Shown here piece after piece: positions 47,395-59,544 of a stretch of DNA of 64,000 nt. Under the pieces are notes generated by a model. That model was not told the origin of the DNA. It was given only the letters and a program-made list of their open reading frames with translations, and made no database searches. Within the stretch, counting starts at the first letter, position 1. Each line of letters starts with the position of its first letter. Source of the DNA: Tetradesmus obliquus (lineage: Eukaryota; Chlorophyta; Chlorophyceae; Sphaeropleales; Scenedesmaceae); NCBI GenBank assembly GCA_030272155.1, contig CP126204.1, positions 4,455,501 to 4,519,500 of the forward strand, written 5' to 3'. The position numbers and the translations under genes were made by a program.

Positions 47395-50300
47395 TCAATA
47401 GCCATAGCCACCGTAGCCGTATGGCGGATACTGATGGTGGCCGTAGCCGTAGGGTGGCGGGTGCACGCCGTAACCGCCATCCCCATAACCACCAGCAGGG
47501 GGAGGCGGGAAGCCATAACCGCCGCCATGCTCATGATGGTGATGATGGTATCCGCCACCCATCGCTGCTGCTGCTGCTGCTTCATCCCCGCGTGGCATCT
47601 TTTGCATAGGGCCATTCGCATAGCCCTGCCACGGGTCCGCAGGCGCGCCACGCTTGCGCGCCGCATCAGCAGCTGCTGCTGCTGCCGCTGCTGCTGTCTG
47701 CTTGCTGCTGCCGGGCGCTGCTGCCAGCGCGCTTGCAGGAAGCATGAAGAGCTTGTTGTGCCGCTGCTGCACTGCCCGCAGTGTTGCCACGTCAGCGTAC
47801 ATGTCAGCAAACTCCACGCTGCGCTTGCTGAGCTCTTCTAGTGCCTCATCACTCAGCACCTGCGCTGCCGGTGCTGGTGCTGCTGCTGCTGCTTCTTGTG
47901 TTGCTGGTGCTGCCGTACCGTCGGCAGCTGCTGCTGCTGCTGTGGCATCCTGCTCAACCCCATCTGCAACTGCTGCATCTGCAGCCGCTGCTGCTGCATC
48001 GCCGCTGCCGCCCTCCTTGCCGCTGCAATTATCCTCACCGCTGCTCTTGCTATCACTGCTGCTGCTGCTGCTGCTGCTGCTCTTCTTCTGCGCCAGTGCC
48101 TGCTCATACAGAGCCAGCACTCGGGCTACCCTGTCATCCCCAGGCAACGTCTCCTCAAAGAATAGTGCACCCTCCCAAAGTGCTTGGCAGGCTGGGCTGG
48201 CTGCCAGGCCTTCCTGCAGCACCTGCCTGGCGCGCTCCACATCACCATACACCTGGGGACGAGCAGCAGCAGGGGCAGCAGGGGCAGCAGCAAGAGGGGC
48301 GCCACATGACATTGCAGTGGGTTGCAAGCGTGCATGTCCGGCACCTACAGTATCGATCCACCCCCACAGGCAATTGCTTAATACTTCCAACATGGAGTTG
48401 TGTCTTATATATCTGACGCTTTGCGCATAACGCCGGCAGCTCACGCGCATCCTAATGCCTGGTGAGAGCCTGCACTTCACAGTTGAACTCAAATCTGCAC
48501 CCTTACGCTGCCAGCCCCGAATCCACATACATATCACTGCCACAAGCAAGCATACCAGCACACCATCAACCTCACCTGCCGCAGGAAGTTGGCATACAGC
48601 AGGCTAAGGAAGCCCGCCACACTGCTGCTGCTGCTGCTGCTGCCCTTCTCCCGCTCCTGCTGCAGCAGCTCCTCAAAGAGTGCTGCTGCTGCTGCCGGCT
48701 GACCCATGCGCCGCTCAAAGTTGGCTGCAGCCAGCACCACCTGCACCAAGCGACGCAACAGCAGCAGCAGCAGCAGCAGCAGGTCCGTAAGACGGTAAGA
48801 GACAGCAGCAGCGGCCTCTTCATACTGCGATTACATGTGCTGCTGTTGCGACTGCACACCTTCAGCGGGAATGCTGCTGGTGCTGGTGCTGATACTGCTG
48901 CTGGTGCTGGTGCTTCTTCTTCTAGCTCTTGCAGCACCCATAACACACAGACGACACACGCACGACATGTACAGCTGCTGCAGCTGCTGCTGCTGCTGCT
49001 GCCTTTGCCAGCCCTTCCTGCTCACCTCCAACAGCCCTGGCGCAAGCTCGCTGAGCACCCGCCTGTATGCTGCCCGTGCAGCATCAGCATCACCGGCCGC
49101 CTCATGGAAGCGCGCAGCAAAGACAGCCAGGTCTGGCCGCCGCTTGCAGTGCACGGCTGTTGCACGCGCCAGCACTGCTGCTGCTGCCTCCGGCTGGTTG
49201 GCTTCACACCACAGCACGTAGCGCTGCCAGAACTCTGCAGTCACACATGATTTGTATCGCAGTGCAGTGCAGAACAGCAGTATCAGCAACAGCGTCCGGC
49301 TGGTTGGCTTCGCACCACAGCACGTAGCGCTGCCAGAACTCTGCACACACATGATTTGTATCGCAGTGCAGTGCAGAACAGCAGTATCAGCAACAGCGCC
49401 CGGCTGGTTCGGTTCGCACCACAGCACGTAGCACTGCCAGAACCCTGCAGGCACACATGTTTTGTATGGCAGTGCAGTGCAGAACAGCAGTATCAGCAAC
49501 AGCATCCGGCTGGTTGGCTTCGCACCACAGCACGTACTGCTGCCAGAACTCTGCAGGCGCACTGAATGGAGCACAATTAATCACCGTGCATTGCATTGCA
49601 GTGCAGCATCAAATCCAGCATCTGGCGGCTGCGCCCTGCACCACAGCACGCATCGTTCAGTCGTGCTGCAAACTGGTACAACATGAAAACGGCTAGGGAC
49701 GGACAACAAGGAAAGAGAGACGGCCATTCGATGCAAGCAGACACAGGAAAAGGCCGCACCTGGGTAGCTTGCGCAGGCCACGCAGCAGCGCTCATACAGC
49801 CGCACACAAGTACAACAAATATGCTGCACACAGGTATGCTGCGCACAGGTACGACATGGGAAAGGAGGATAAACCCGATGCAAACAAAAAATGACACGGC
49901 CGCACCTGGGTAGCTCGCGCAAGGCACGCAGCAGCGCTCGTACAGCCGCACAGTCAGTCCCAGCTCGCCCTGAGCCTCCTGCCAATCCAAATACGCAGCC
50001 CAGTTGCGCAGCTGCGCAGCATCCAGCGGCTTCACATGCCAGTAGGGCCGCCGGATGGCTGCCTCGTACTGCTGCCGCGCCTGCTGCTGCTGCTTCGTTG
50101 CTGTGTAGACAGCCTCCTGCTGCTGCAGCCAGAGCGCCTTGACTGCGTCGTCGCTGGCTGCTGCTGCTACTGCAGCAGCCGCCTCTGCGGCTGCTTTGGC
50201 GGCAGCTGCTGCTGCCTCTGCTGCTGCTGCACTGGCTGCTGCTGCCGCAGGTGCTGCTGCAGATGCTGCTGCTGCTTCTGCATGAGCTGCCTCAGCTGCT

Positions 50301-52281
50301 TCGCCTGCTGCTGCTGGTGCATCAGCTGCTGCTGGTTGCTCTGCTGCCGGTTGCTCTGCTGCAGCGGCATCTGTCATCTCAGCATCACCGCCTGCCTGCC
50401 CTACCTCAGCAGCAGCAGCATCACCTTCACCAGCTGCTGCTGCTGCTGCTGCTGCTGCATCGCCAGCTTCAACAGCAGCTGCGGCACCATCAACTGCTGC
50501 TGCTGCCTCATCACCACCAGCAGCTGCAGAAGGCTCTGCAGCAGCCGCTGCCGCAGCTGCCTCGGCTGCTGCTGCTGCTGCTGCAGCTGCTTCCTGCTGC
50601 TTTGCTGCTGCCTGCTGCTCCAGTGTGCTTCGCAGCGCTGCTGCTACATCTTCCGGCAGCAGCTCGTGTGCTGTCCTGCTGGCTGCGTAGCTCACCAGCC
50701 TGCAGCACACAATGCAGGGATCAGTGATGCAGCCTGTGACAGATCATGAAGCAGATTCAGCAGGTTGAGGCAGCTTGGTTGCTATGACACTGTCATGAGC
50801 ACATGTGCGCGGGGCGCCTTTCACCTGCACGCCTGATGCAGGATCAACTGAGCCCAAGCAAATGCTTCTGCTGCTGCTGTTGCTGTCGCCTGCCTGTTAT
50901 GACTGAAACATGCAACAGTAGCATCCCGTGCACAGGCATCTGCCCTGCCATTCCTCACCCTGTGTGGTACTTGTCCAGCTCCTTGATGGGGCAGCCCAGC
51001 ACCCTGGCATACAGCGCAGCCACGCTGGCAGGTGAACCTGCGCTGCCCTCCAGCTCAAGTGCCTTGTCCCACAGGCTGCTGGAGAGCCAGTCGGGGCCCA
51101 CATACGCTAGCCCGCGCTCCAGCACGCTGCACATACATTAGCAGGACATTGACAGGCGTGCAGGTGTTACATCGCATCTGGAGGTTGGTTGAAAGCTGAC
51201 ATGTACCCCGCCTCAGCACGCTGCAGAAGCACCGGTTAGGCACTTAACTCACCAGACAAGCAGGTGCAGGTCATGAGCATGACAGAATTGTTGCAGGAAA
51301 GAACGCTCGGCTCTTGCTTGAGGCTTGGCATGTGATTGACAGCAAGCCACATGCGCGGCTGTACAGTGACATGCGCGGCTTGTTTTGGTTGCTGGTCATG
51401 CCCGCCAAAGCCCACCTGCGCACAGCGTCAGTCTCAGCATCAGCCGCCAGCAGCAGGTTGGCATATGCCACCCACAGCTCAGTGCTGTACGGTGTTGCTG
51501 CCACGCCTCGCTCCAGCACTGCTGCAGCTGCCTCGCTGCTGCCGTGGCGCCGTTCTGCCTCTGCGTAGCGCTTCCAGTATCCGTAGCACAGCGGGAACTC
51601 TGCTAAAAACGCATCATATGCGCTGCGGATTTGTTGCACATCATCCTGCAAGCAGAAAGTGGAGCGTAGCAGCGTGAGTGGAGGTGTTGTGAAGCTATGA
51701 GGAGGCATGCAGGCAGAGTGCTGGAAGTTGCTGGGGTGGTTACCCTGTTGTCCTGCAAGTGTTTGCTTGTCACAAGACAGGAAGGGGCTCCAGCTGCTGT
51801 TGGGGCGCCAGTGCCATGATTGGCAGCTGCTGGCCTGCTGGCAAGCAACAGCAGCGCAGCGTCAGCAGCAGCGCGCCCACGCCCATGCCATTCTGCAACT
51901 TGAAGCTGTTCCAAGCGTCTGATACGTTCATAAAGTCAAACAGCGCACCAGCTTCTCGGCTGTGCTGATCAGGCTCGTCCAGGTGTTGAAATCATCTGGC
52001 TTCTCAGTGACAGCCTTGAGCAGCTCCTGGCACCTTTCCAGCAGCGGGTTGGCCGGCTCTGCAGCATACAAACAATGCAATGAGTACACGTGAAGGCGTC
52101 AAACAGCCCTAAACACTGATCGGGTGCCTCAGTTTTTGTAGCCTAGCCAAAGTTCTAGACAGACACAGCTGCGCTTACCTGGGGCCGGTGCTGCTGCCTC
52201 TGTAGCATTAGCCTCTGCCTCCATCGCAACTGGTTCATTGCCTGCAGCTTGATCAGCCGCTGGCTGCTGCTCTGCCTCCAT
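47395..52281 (-). CDS. PRPF39: Pre-mRNA processing factor 39 (U1 snRNP)
   Basis: Eight exons join in phase to 878 residues: 52281-52179, 52058-51949, 51645-51416, 51126-50959, 50699-49906, 49234-49026, 48740-48576 and 48252-47395. HAT (half-TPR) repeats recur, for example FPLCYGYWKRYAEAERRHGS, LWVAYANLLLAADAETDA, LWDKALELEGSAGSPASV, RPYWHVKPLDAAQLRNWAAY, FWQRYVLWCEANQPEAA and FAARFHEAAGDADAARAAYR. RPYWHVKPLDAAQLRNW corresponds to the family signature RPYFHVKPL. PRPF39 is a U1 snRNP-associated factor that helps 5' splice-site recognition. A long Ala/Gln/Glu-rich insert (about 50090-50630) enlarges it beyond animal homologs. The C-terminus is a Gly/Tyr/Pro/His-rich tail (GYGHHQYPPYGYGGYGY), also seen in relatives. 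Intron 5 carries exon-edge copies. Confidence 0.95.
49282..49802 (-). repeat. Copies of PRPF39 exon 5 and exon 6 edges in intron 5
   Basis: Copies of the exon 6 start (sense of EFWQRYVLWCEANQP) lie near 49282-49345, 49395-49455, 49503-49560 and, decayed, 49620-49680, with about 112-bp spacing. A copy of the exon 5 end (sense of LYERCCVACASYPG) lies at 49757-49802. Exon 6 proper starts at 49234. Confidence 0.93.
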
Positions 52282-52640
52282 GGCGAGCCTGCCACCAGCA
52301 CTAGCAAGCCCACGAAAAATGCTTATTCACAATCAGCGTCCTACCAAAACATCCATCGGGCGAAGGATTAGATTGTTGATAACCTTATCGTTCACTTTGC
52401 GGAGAGCGTCGTATGTCACTGTCAGTCATGAGCCCGTTGCCAGTACACACAGTAGTAGTGTACTCCCCTAGTGCTGGCCAGCAAGAGGGCTTCGCTGGCT
52501 TTTTTGACCAACCTGCGGTGTCAACGTAGTCTGAGCAGGATCAGGCACACGATAGCACTCTATGCCTGCAACAGTGTACATCTTCTGAAACCCCACAACA
52601 TTGTTTTTGTTGCTGTAGCTTGCTGTGCTCTGTACCATCC
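52282..52640. promoter_or_regulatory. Bidirectional promoter region, PRPF39 and rhomboid-like gene
   Basis: The two start codons diverge with 359 bp between them (52281 minus, 52641 plus). Both promoters must share this stretch. No core element is recognised with confidence. Confidence 0.5.
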
Positions 52641-54366
52641 ATGAAAATGAGCACATATCGTTGCAAACATGCTGCCCAAGGTTTGCAAACGCCTGTCCAG
52701 GCCACACACAGGTTGCAACTGCGCGCGCCTGTGCGCCAACAGCAGCAACATGGCAGAAGCGAGCGTTGCGCTAGGCTCAGCACGGTTGCAGCAGCTGCCA
52801 AGAGTGGAAGCAACTCTGATGGAGATGTGTGGCAGCAGCTGAGCAGCATGGCAGACAAGTACATAACCAACACAGCTGTGCAGCGGCAGCGCCAAGGTGC
52901 GGTTGCTGGCAGTTGATCCTGCTGCAGCTGAGCGATGAGTGCACAAATGTGCATGCATGTACATGCTATGCACCAGCACACACGCATGCGAAAAAATTTG
53001 AAAGGCAATCCTTGTGCAGCTCGGCAGGCAGTACACTTGCTGTTGATTGCATTGCTCATACTGGTCTGACCAGTGCCGAGGAAGACTCCTTGATGCTAAT
53101 CTCGTACTCCACACTCATTGCGCTTGCCTGCAGCCCAGCAAGGCCGGCTGCCAGTGCAAGCCATCCACATCTTGCTCTCCACGCTAGTTCTCGTCTGGCT
53201 GGCTGCCAGCAGCAGCAGCCTGCCCTTCGTCTCCCCCAAACTGCTGCTGCTGGACCAGGGCCTCAACAACAAGTGGTGGGCCCCACTCACAGATGCCTTC
53301 TGCAGCGCCAGCGGGCAGCTGCTGGCCCAGAACCTGTTTTTCGGCTACATGTTTGGCCGTGTGGTGGAGAACACAGAAAGTGGCGGCGCGCTGTGGCTGA
53401 CTTACCTGCTGGGCGCGGCAGGTGGGTGTACAGTGGGGCGTACGTTAACAGAGAGGCTGCATTCGGATGCATGCAAGCACGTTGCAACTGTATGTAAGTG
53501 GCAGGCCAAAGGGTGGCGGCGCGCTGTGACTGACGTACCTGCTGTGCGGCAGGTGGGTGTACAGTGGAGCATGTGTGCTTGGCAGGCAACAGGCGAATGT
53601 ACAGCTGCCTCACATTAGCAGCAATGGCCATGTCTGGTTCAGCTGTAAGGTGTGCACACGTGCAGCTGATGGCTTCTCACACAGTCAGGCCCCTGTTCGA
53701 GTTCACAGGCCCAGCCTTGGTAGCAATGGGACATTTCGTAGGGTGGGGCACAAATGGATGCACACACGGTTGTGCAGCTGGCATGCAGCTGTTCTGCTGG
53801 CTGTCTTCTGCGCCAAAGCATGCGAAGCTGCACCCTCACAGTTCTTGCTGTCACCGCAGGCTCTGACACTGCAAACACCTGTCATGTACCGCTGCCGTGC
53901 AGGTGGAAGCGCGGCCGCACTGCTGCTGCTGCCGCGCCGCGCGCCCATCGCTGGCTGCGGCAGCACCGGCGCTGCCTTTGCGCTTTTTGCCATGGCCACA
54001 CTATTCAACAGGCGCAAGACCTGGCACTGGCAGCGGCTGTTTGAGCTGGCAGTGCTGCTGCCGTTTGTGTGCCAGCAGCTGCTGGCTGGGCATGCAGGCA
54101 TGGCCCAATGGTGCCTGTTATATGGACAGAGGCTAGGAGCCTGGGTGCCGTTGCTAGGTGGCCTGGCTGGTGCTGCCGCTGCTGCTGCTGTTTTGGCGCT
54201 GGTGCGGATGCTGGTAGGCAGTGTGGAGCGGCGGCAGCAGCAGCAGCGGCAGCAGCAAGCGGCGGCTGAACTGGCGGGTGGGCAGCAGGGGCCGCCTGGC
54301 GGGGAGGAGAGTATGGCGCTGCTGCTGACAAAGGCGTTGGCGACGATGCTGCGGCGCGTGCTGTAG
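52641..54366 (+). CDS. Rhomboid-like membrane protein, probably plastid and non-proteolytic
   Basis: Exons 52641-52896, 53134-53421 and 53903-54366 join in phase to 335 residues. The first about 60 residues (STYRCKHAAQGLQTPVQATH, then Arg/Gln-rich) look like a transit peptide. Hydrophobic segments follow: VQAIHILLSTLVLVWLAA, LLAQNLFFGYMFG, LWLTYLLGAAGGSAAALLLL, TGAAFALFAMATLF, LFELAVLLPFVCQQLLAG and VPLLGGLAGAAAAAAVLALV. The pattern WWAPLTDAF, then LLAQNLFFGYMFG, then GCGSTGAAFALF matches the rhomboid core, but the catalytic Ser of GxSG is Thr and the HxxxN box lacks the His. It therefore resembles inactive plant plastid rhomboid-like proteins. Activity loss is inferred from sequence only. 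A TGTAA signal lies at 54523-54527. Intron 2 holds one exon 2 end copy (53512-53565). Confidence 0.72.
53512..53565 (+). repeat. Copy of rhomboid-like exon 2 donor edge
   Basis: Repeats the end of exon 2 (sense of GGALWLTYLLGAAG with GTGGGTGTACAGTGG) about 135 bp after the real donor at 53421. Confidence 0.88.
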
Positions 54367-55345
54367 GTCCACAGGCAGAGATGATGGGTGTGTGACTGCT
54401 GAGTGTGCCACGGCACGACTGCACAGCGCCAACTGGACAGGAGTACTACTTTATGCTACCACTGCAATTGCACCATTGCAACGCATGGTCATTATCATCA
54501 CACAAACCACCACTGGTGGCCGTGTAACTTACCTTTGTTCTTGGGGTCATGGAGCCGCACGTACTCGTCCTTTGACATTGGCTGAAACTAATTCTTGATG
54601 TGGCATACGCTAACTGGCTGCTGGCAATGGAGTACACCACCACCAGATTTGTGCGCATCAATTACCTGTGGACTAGTGTACATGGGCTGCTGGCTGCAAC
54701 CGCATTCGATTAACACGCACGTGGCGCTGCTACCACTGGCAGCACTTTCAATGTGGTGCTGTGAACAGCGGTGCTGAGCTCCACTGGCACCAGATCACCA
54801 CCACGCATATGCGTCACGCAAAGTTTGTAGGATGCATGTTTTCGTTCATGTGCCGCCGTGCACACAATAGACCCGGATTGGTAGTGCCTGCTGCCATCAA
54901 GGCATGGTGCTTCAGGGTACCCAGGGTGAAAGCAACAGCTGGCCCGCTTCATTTCACCTTAATTGATGCTTGCATGACGTTTTCAACCAACCGCCAAACC
55001 CCTCTCTCCTCTCCATGTACTCCTGGATGGAGACAATCACACGCAGCACGCCACCGCCAGCCCAGCCGCTTTTATCTATCGTGTAGTATTGACAGTATAC
55101 TACATGCTAGCAGCAAGTACGGGTATGATAGTGCTGCTGGGTCATATAAGGTCAGCGTGCCCGGCCCCACCATTGAAACACAACAACTCTCCCTTCACGA
55201 CAACATGTGAAGCATGGCCCAGGCGTTCGCACTACCTTGCAATTGGCACCACGGCACCGAAAGGACGTCGGCATATGACCTGGAAAGGCTGAAAAACACT
55301 GCTGCGCCCTGGTCCCACTGGCAGGCTCAGCGGCCGTCAATCTCG
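54367..55345. other. Convergent intergenic region
   Basis: About 1 kb between the 3' ends of the rhomboid-like gene and the ankyrin gene. Nothing beyond the TGTAA signal at 54523-54527 was recognised. Confidence 0.35.
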
Positions 55346-56984
55346 CTAGACCACACAATGCAGTTTGCGCAGCAGCGGGAGACATACTATAACCCCAACA
55401 AGGAACTTCAGCTTGAGCTTTTGCTTCACCCTGCCCGCAACTCTACGCTTGGCGGCCTGCGCACTCCTCATCCCCAGGCATGCAGCAACCAGCAGCTCCT
55501 GAGCTGCTGCACGCTCCGCTGCAAGCTGCTGCCTGTCCCTATCCAGCTGCTCCTGCTGCTGCTGCGCCTGCGCCTGCACGCTGTCAGCCAGCTCCACACA
55601 TGCCATGCCCACACTTGCCAGCTGCTGCGGGAACTGGTCCAGCACTTTCCTAGCCACATCTGCATGCGTTGGCTTCATGGCCCTCACGAGCCTGGCAGCA
55701 GTGTCAAAGTGGCGCTCCTGCAGGGCCCAGGACAGAGGTGACCTGCCGGCCACATCTGCTGCTGTCATGACAGTGCTCACGAAGCGCCCGCATTGAGCAG
55801 CAGCTGCACCACACTGGCGAAGCCGAGCTTGGCTGCTAGGTGCAGCGGTGTCCGTCCTTCATCATCTGCTGCTGCCACTGCTGATGCGTCATGGTCCACC
55901 AGCAGCCGTACCACGTCAGCATCGCCTCTCGATGCCGCATGGTGCAATGCTGTCCACGCCCATGCTGTGGCTGCTGCCGCTGCTGCGCCACTCTGCAGCA
56001 GCAGCGCCACCACCCTGGCATGTCCTCTAGAGGCTGCAAAATGCAGCGCTGTCTAGCCCTGAGCTGTGGCTGCTGCCACTGCTGCGCCACTCTTTAGCAG
56101 CAGTTTCGCCACGTTAGCGTGGCCCTCTAAAGCTGCAAAGTGCAGCGCTGTCCAGCCTCCTGACGTGGTTGCTGCCACTGATGCGGACCTGCGCAGCAGC
56201 AGCCCCACTACACTGGCATGACCTTGCTCGGCTGTATAGTGCAGCGGCGTGCTGCTGTATGCTGTGGCTGTGGCTGCTACTGCTGATGCGTCATGGTGCA
56301 GCAGCACCCGCGCCACGTTCGCGTGTCCCCTTGCCGCTGCACAGTGCAGCGCTGTGTCACCTCGTGCTGTGGCTGCTGCCGCTGCTGCGCCGCGCTCCAG
56401 CAGCAGGTGCACTACACTGTCGTGGCCAAACATGGCTGCCACATGCAGTGCTGTCTCACGTTGTGATGTGGCTGCTTCTATTGAAGCTGCGCTGTCCAGC
56501 AGCAGCACCACCACACTGGCATGACCACGTGAGGCTGCCACATGCAGTGGCGTCCAGCCCACTGCTGTGGCTGCTTCTATAAATGAGCCCTTCTCCAGCA
56601 GCAACTGCGCCATAGCGGCATTGCCTGTACTAGCTGCAAAGTGCAGTGGTGTGGCGCCTACCGTGTATGATACTGCAGCTGCTGCTGGCACCACTGCTGC
56701 CACTGCTGATGCGTGATGCTCTAGCAGCAGCCTTGCGACATCAACAGATGCTCCACTGGCTGCTGCATGTAGTGGTGTTAAGCCTGCTTCAGTCACTGCT
56801 GAAGTTGACACGCTCCAGCCTAGCAGCAGCTTGACAACCGCCAACCGGCCACCTTTGACAGCATGATGGAGCGGTGTGGCGCCTTGTTCATCTGCTGCAT
56901 CTACTGAACTGTCACTGTTCCGCACAGCAGCTGCTGCACAACATCTACACGACCCTCATAGGCTGCCGCGTGCATTGAAGCCAT
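55346..56984 (-). pseudogene. Intronless ankyrin-repeat gene, disrupted
   Basis: A minus-strand reading frame from ATG 56984 encodes about eleven ankyrin repeats of 33 residues, for example GWTPLHVAASRGHASVVVLL, RGDTALHCAAARGHANVARV and GWTALHFAALEGHANVAKLL. A basic coiled-coil tail with a hydrophobic end (FLVGVIVCLPLL) follows. The frame is broken three times. A shift lies near 56925, between VDVVQQLL and RNSDSSVDAADEQG. A TAG at about 56056 stands where repeats have Trp (G-stop-TALHFAA). Another shift lies near 55780, between LLLNAG and STVMTAADVAG. Unlike every other gene here it has no introns and no shadow exons, which suits a retrocopy, although no poly(A) tract or flanking duplication was verified. 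Sequencing errors in this repetitive GC-rich stretch are an alternative. Confidence 0.75.
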
Positions 56985-58511
56985 CCTGAGAATGCTAAAG
57001 CTGGGCACTCGGCTGCCGTGACAGAGAGGGTTCGATGCCCTTCAGGCGTTGGTGCACAAGTCCAAGGTGGCAAAACTCAAATGTCTTGTGCGTGCAGCGT
57101 GCCATGCTCTAGGCAAATCAAGGAAATGCATGTTCATCGTAAATAAGCAGTCAGGTACTTCATGGCAAGGCTCTGTCCGGGGTGCGTGCGCAGCACTTCA
57201 GATTGCACTCTGGTGAACGACACTGTGGCTTCCTCTGAATTCCAACTTGGTTGATTGTGAGGCCGATGAGGTTATTTATATGGCCTTTTAGATTGCCTGG
57301 GCATCGGCTCAAGCAGCACAGCCTGTGCTGATCGCGCACTCAGCATGCTGAACAGCGCCCTGCCACTCAAGGGTGTGTTCAAAAGTAATCAAGCCATGAT
57401 ATCAGTTTGGTTAGATGCTTTGAGCTCTGTTCAGGCATGGGTAGGCTTCGAGCAGCAGCATGCTACAGCTGTCGGGTTTGCAGGAACTGCTCTGCCACTC
57501 AAGGGTGTGTGTGTCTGCCTTACACCCATGTCACCGTTGATGTAGACGAGTGGACTGATAGCATGAAGCGAAGCACTCATTCTGTGCAGCTGTACATGCA
57601 CTGTGCTTTGCTGTAGCTAGGTCAGTGCCCATACAGCCTGGCTGGCAGCTGAGTGATATTTTACGACTACTTAGACAGTAAGTGTCTTAAGAATCTTGCC
57701 AAACATCGTTTGATGCTTGCTGGCTGGTCATCATCTTTGAATCAAGCACAATGGGATTGCTGTTGTAGTATCTCTGCAGTCTTTACTGACACCAAGCGCC
57801 GTAGTGCACCACCACATGCACACTGCACCACGAGGAACCACCAGTTCCCCGCGAAATCGCATTGAGGCGGTTGCAGGAGTTGCGTTGCCGTTGTCACAGC
57901 AGCTCAGCAGTGCTTAAGAACAACAACGTCAAAACCTGAATGACAAAGTGCGTTCAAATGCCAGCAATGAAACCAATTGAACACAGCTCTGGTGTTGGAA
58001 AGTAGCTTGTTTTCGTTGTCTCAAAAAATTGGTTGTGACAGCGATACGCACAGCTCGCTGCTGTCTACGAACCAAGTCCGACCGATCAACCAGTACGCAC
58101 CAAACCGTATGGGGCCTTATGACTGGTATTTGAGAACTTTGTTACTGCTTGCATGACAATAGTCAGTGAGCGGCAAGCGCATGCGCCCGGAAGACTGCCC
58201 TTAGTCCAACATAATCAGCAGCAACAGCAGCAGCTAAAGCAGGAGCACAGGCGAGGCCAGCATTCCTCCAAAAAGGCAGGCGCAGTTGCCCTGGTTTTAG
58301 GTGCGAATGTTTTTAGTGAGGCAGTGTTGTCAGGTGGAAGTTGAGCAGCAAGCACAGACACAAGGTGCAGCAGGTTGCCCCTGCACGCGACATGCACGTC
58401 TCGGGAACAATCACCAGGCTATGCAACCCAAACATCACGCTGTTCAGCACAGCTGCAATGTTCATAACAACCGCTTGATGCTGTTTGTCATTGTTGTTTT
58501 GCAGTGGTGGT
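56985..58511. other. Intergenic region
   Basis: About 1.5 kb separating divergently oriented genes. It includes a direct repeat of the TGCCACTCAAGGGTGTGT type (57360-57375 and 57493-57508). No gene recognised. Confidence 0.35.
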
Positions 58512-58705
58512 ATGGCTTCTGCTGCGCTATGTGGTGGAGGTCAAGGTCTCAGTGCGCTGGCGCACACTTGGGAGCCTGCAGCAGCAGCAGCAGCAGCAGC
58601 CCGGCCTACGCAAGCACTGCAGCAACAGCTGCTTCAAGGTGAACCCGTAGTACCTGGAACAGCAGGTGCAGCATTTATGTAACGTAGGCAGGCCCCTTGC
58701 CAGCC

Positions 58706-58745
<40 letters not shown>

Positions 58746-58997
58746 CGCTTACCCACCCACCCACCCACCTGCTGTCTACTGACCCGCAGGCGCGCAATGG
58801 CATTTGTGACGAAGGCAGGCCGCATGCCAACCCCGCCAAGCAACAGCAGCAGGAGGCGGCACAGCGCCAGCAGGGCATGCCGCCAGGCGTGTCTGCTGTG
58901 CACTGCGACCTGGGCACAGACTGCAGGGACTGCGGGCCATGGTTTGGTGCCCAGGCGGACAGCAACTGGTGAGCACAGCAACAGCAGCAGGAGCAGC

Positions 58998-59031
<34 letters not shown>

Positions 59032-59492
59032 GTGGCAATGCGGGGCTGCTACGCAATACACTGCAGGAGTGTGGGCCCTGGATTGGAGCACATGCGGAAA
59101 GCGACGGATGAGTAGTGATGTGATGCAGGGTGTGCAGAGTTTGCAGGGTTTGCAGGGCAACAATGCAGCAGACAGGCCATTGCCGACTTTGGGCCAGGGT
59201 TCGGCCGAACGTGGTGCCGCGGCATGCAAGAGACAGCAGTTGCTGAGCACAGCAGCAGCAGGTGCATCAATGCTGGGCGGCTTTTAAACAGCCAAGGGAC
59301 TGCAGGCCCTGGTATGATGCACAGGCTGACAGCAACTGACTTTACTATATGGTGCAGCAGCAGATGCACGCATGCAGGGCAATTGTAAAACATTTAGGCC
59401 CTTTAGAATGAATGTTGTGCAGCTGGCCGTTCATGCACAGCGGCTGCGACTTGAGATCCTGCAAGTGCCTATGTCTGCTGAGCGCAATAGCA

Positions 59493-59544
<52 letters not shown>

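Noticed and set aside
55346-56984. Normal ankyrin gene with very short introns
   Set aside because: The gaps needed to restore the frame are far shorter than other introns here and one disruption is a plain stop codon, so a damaged gene is more likely.
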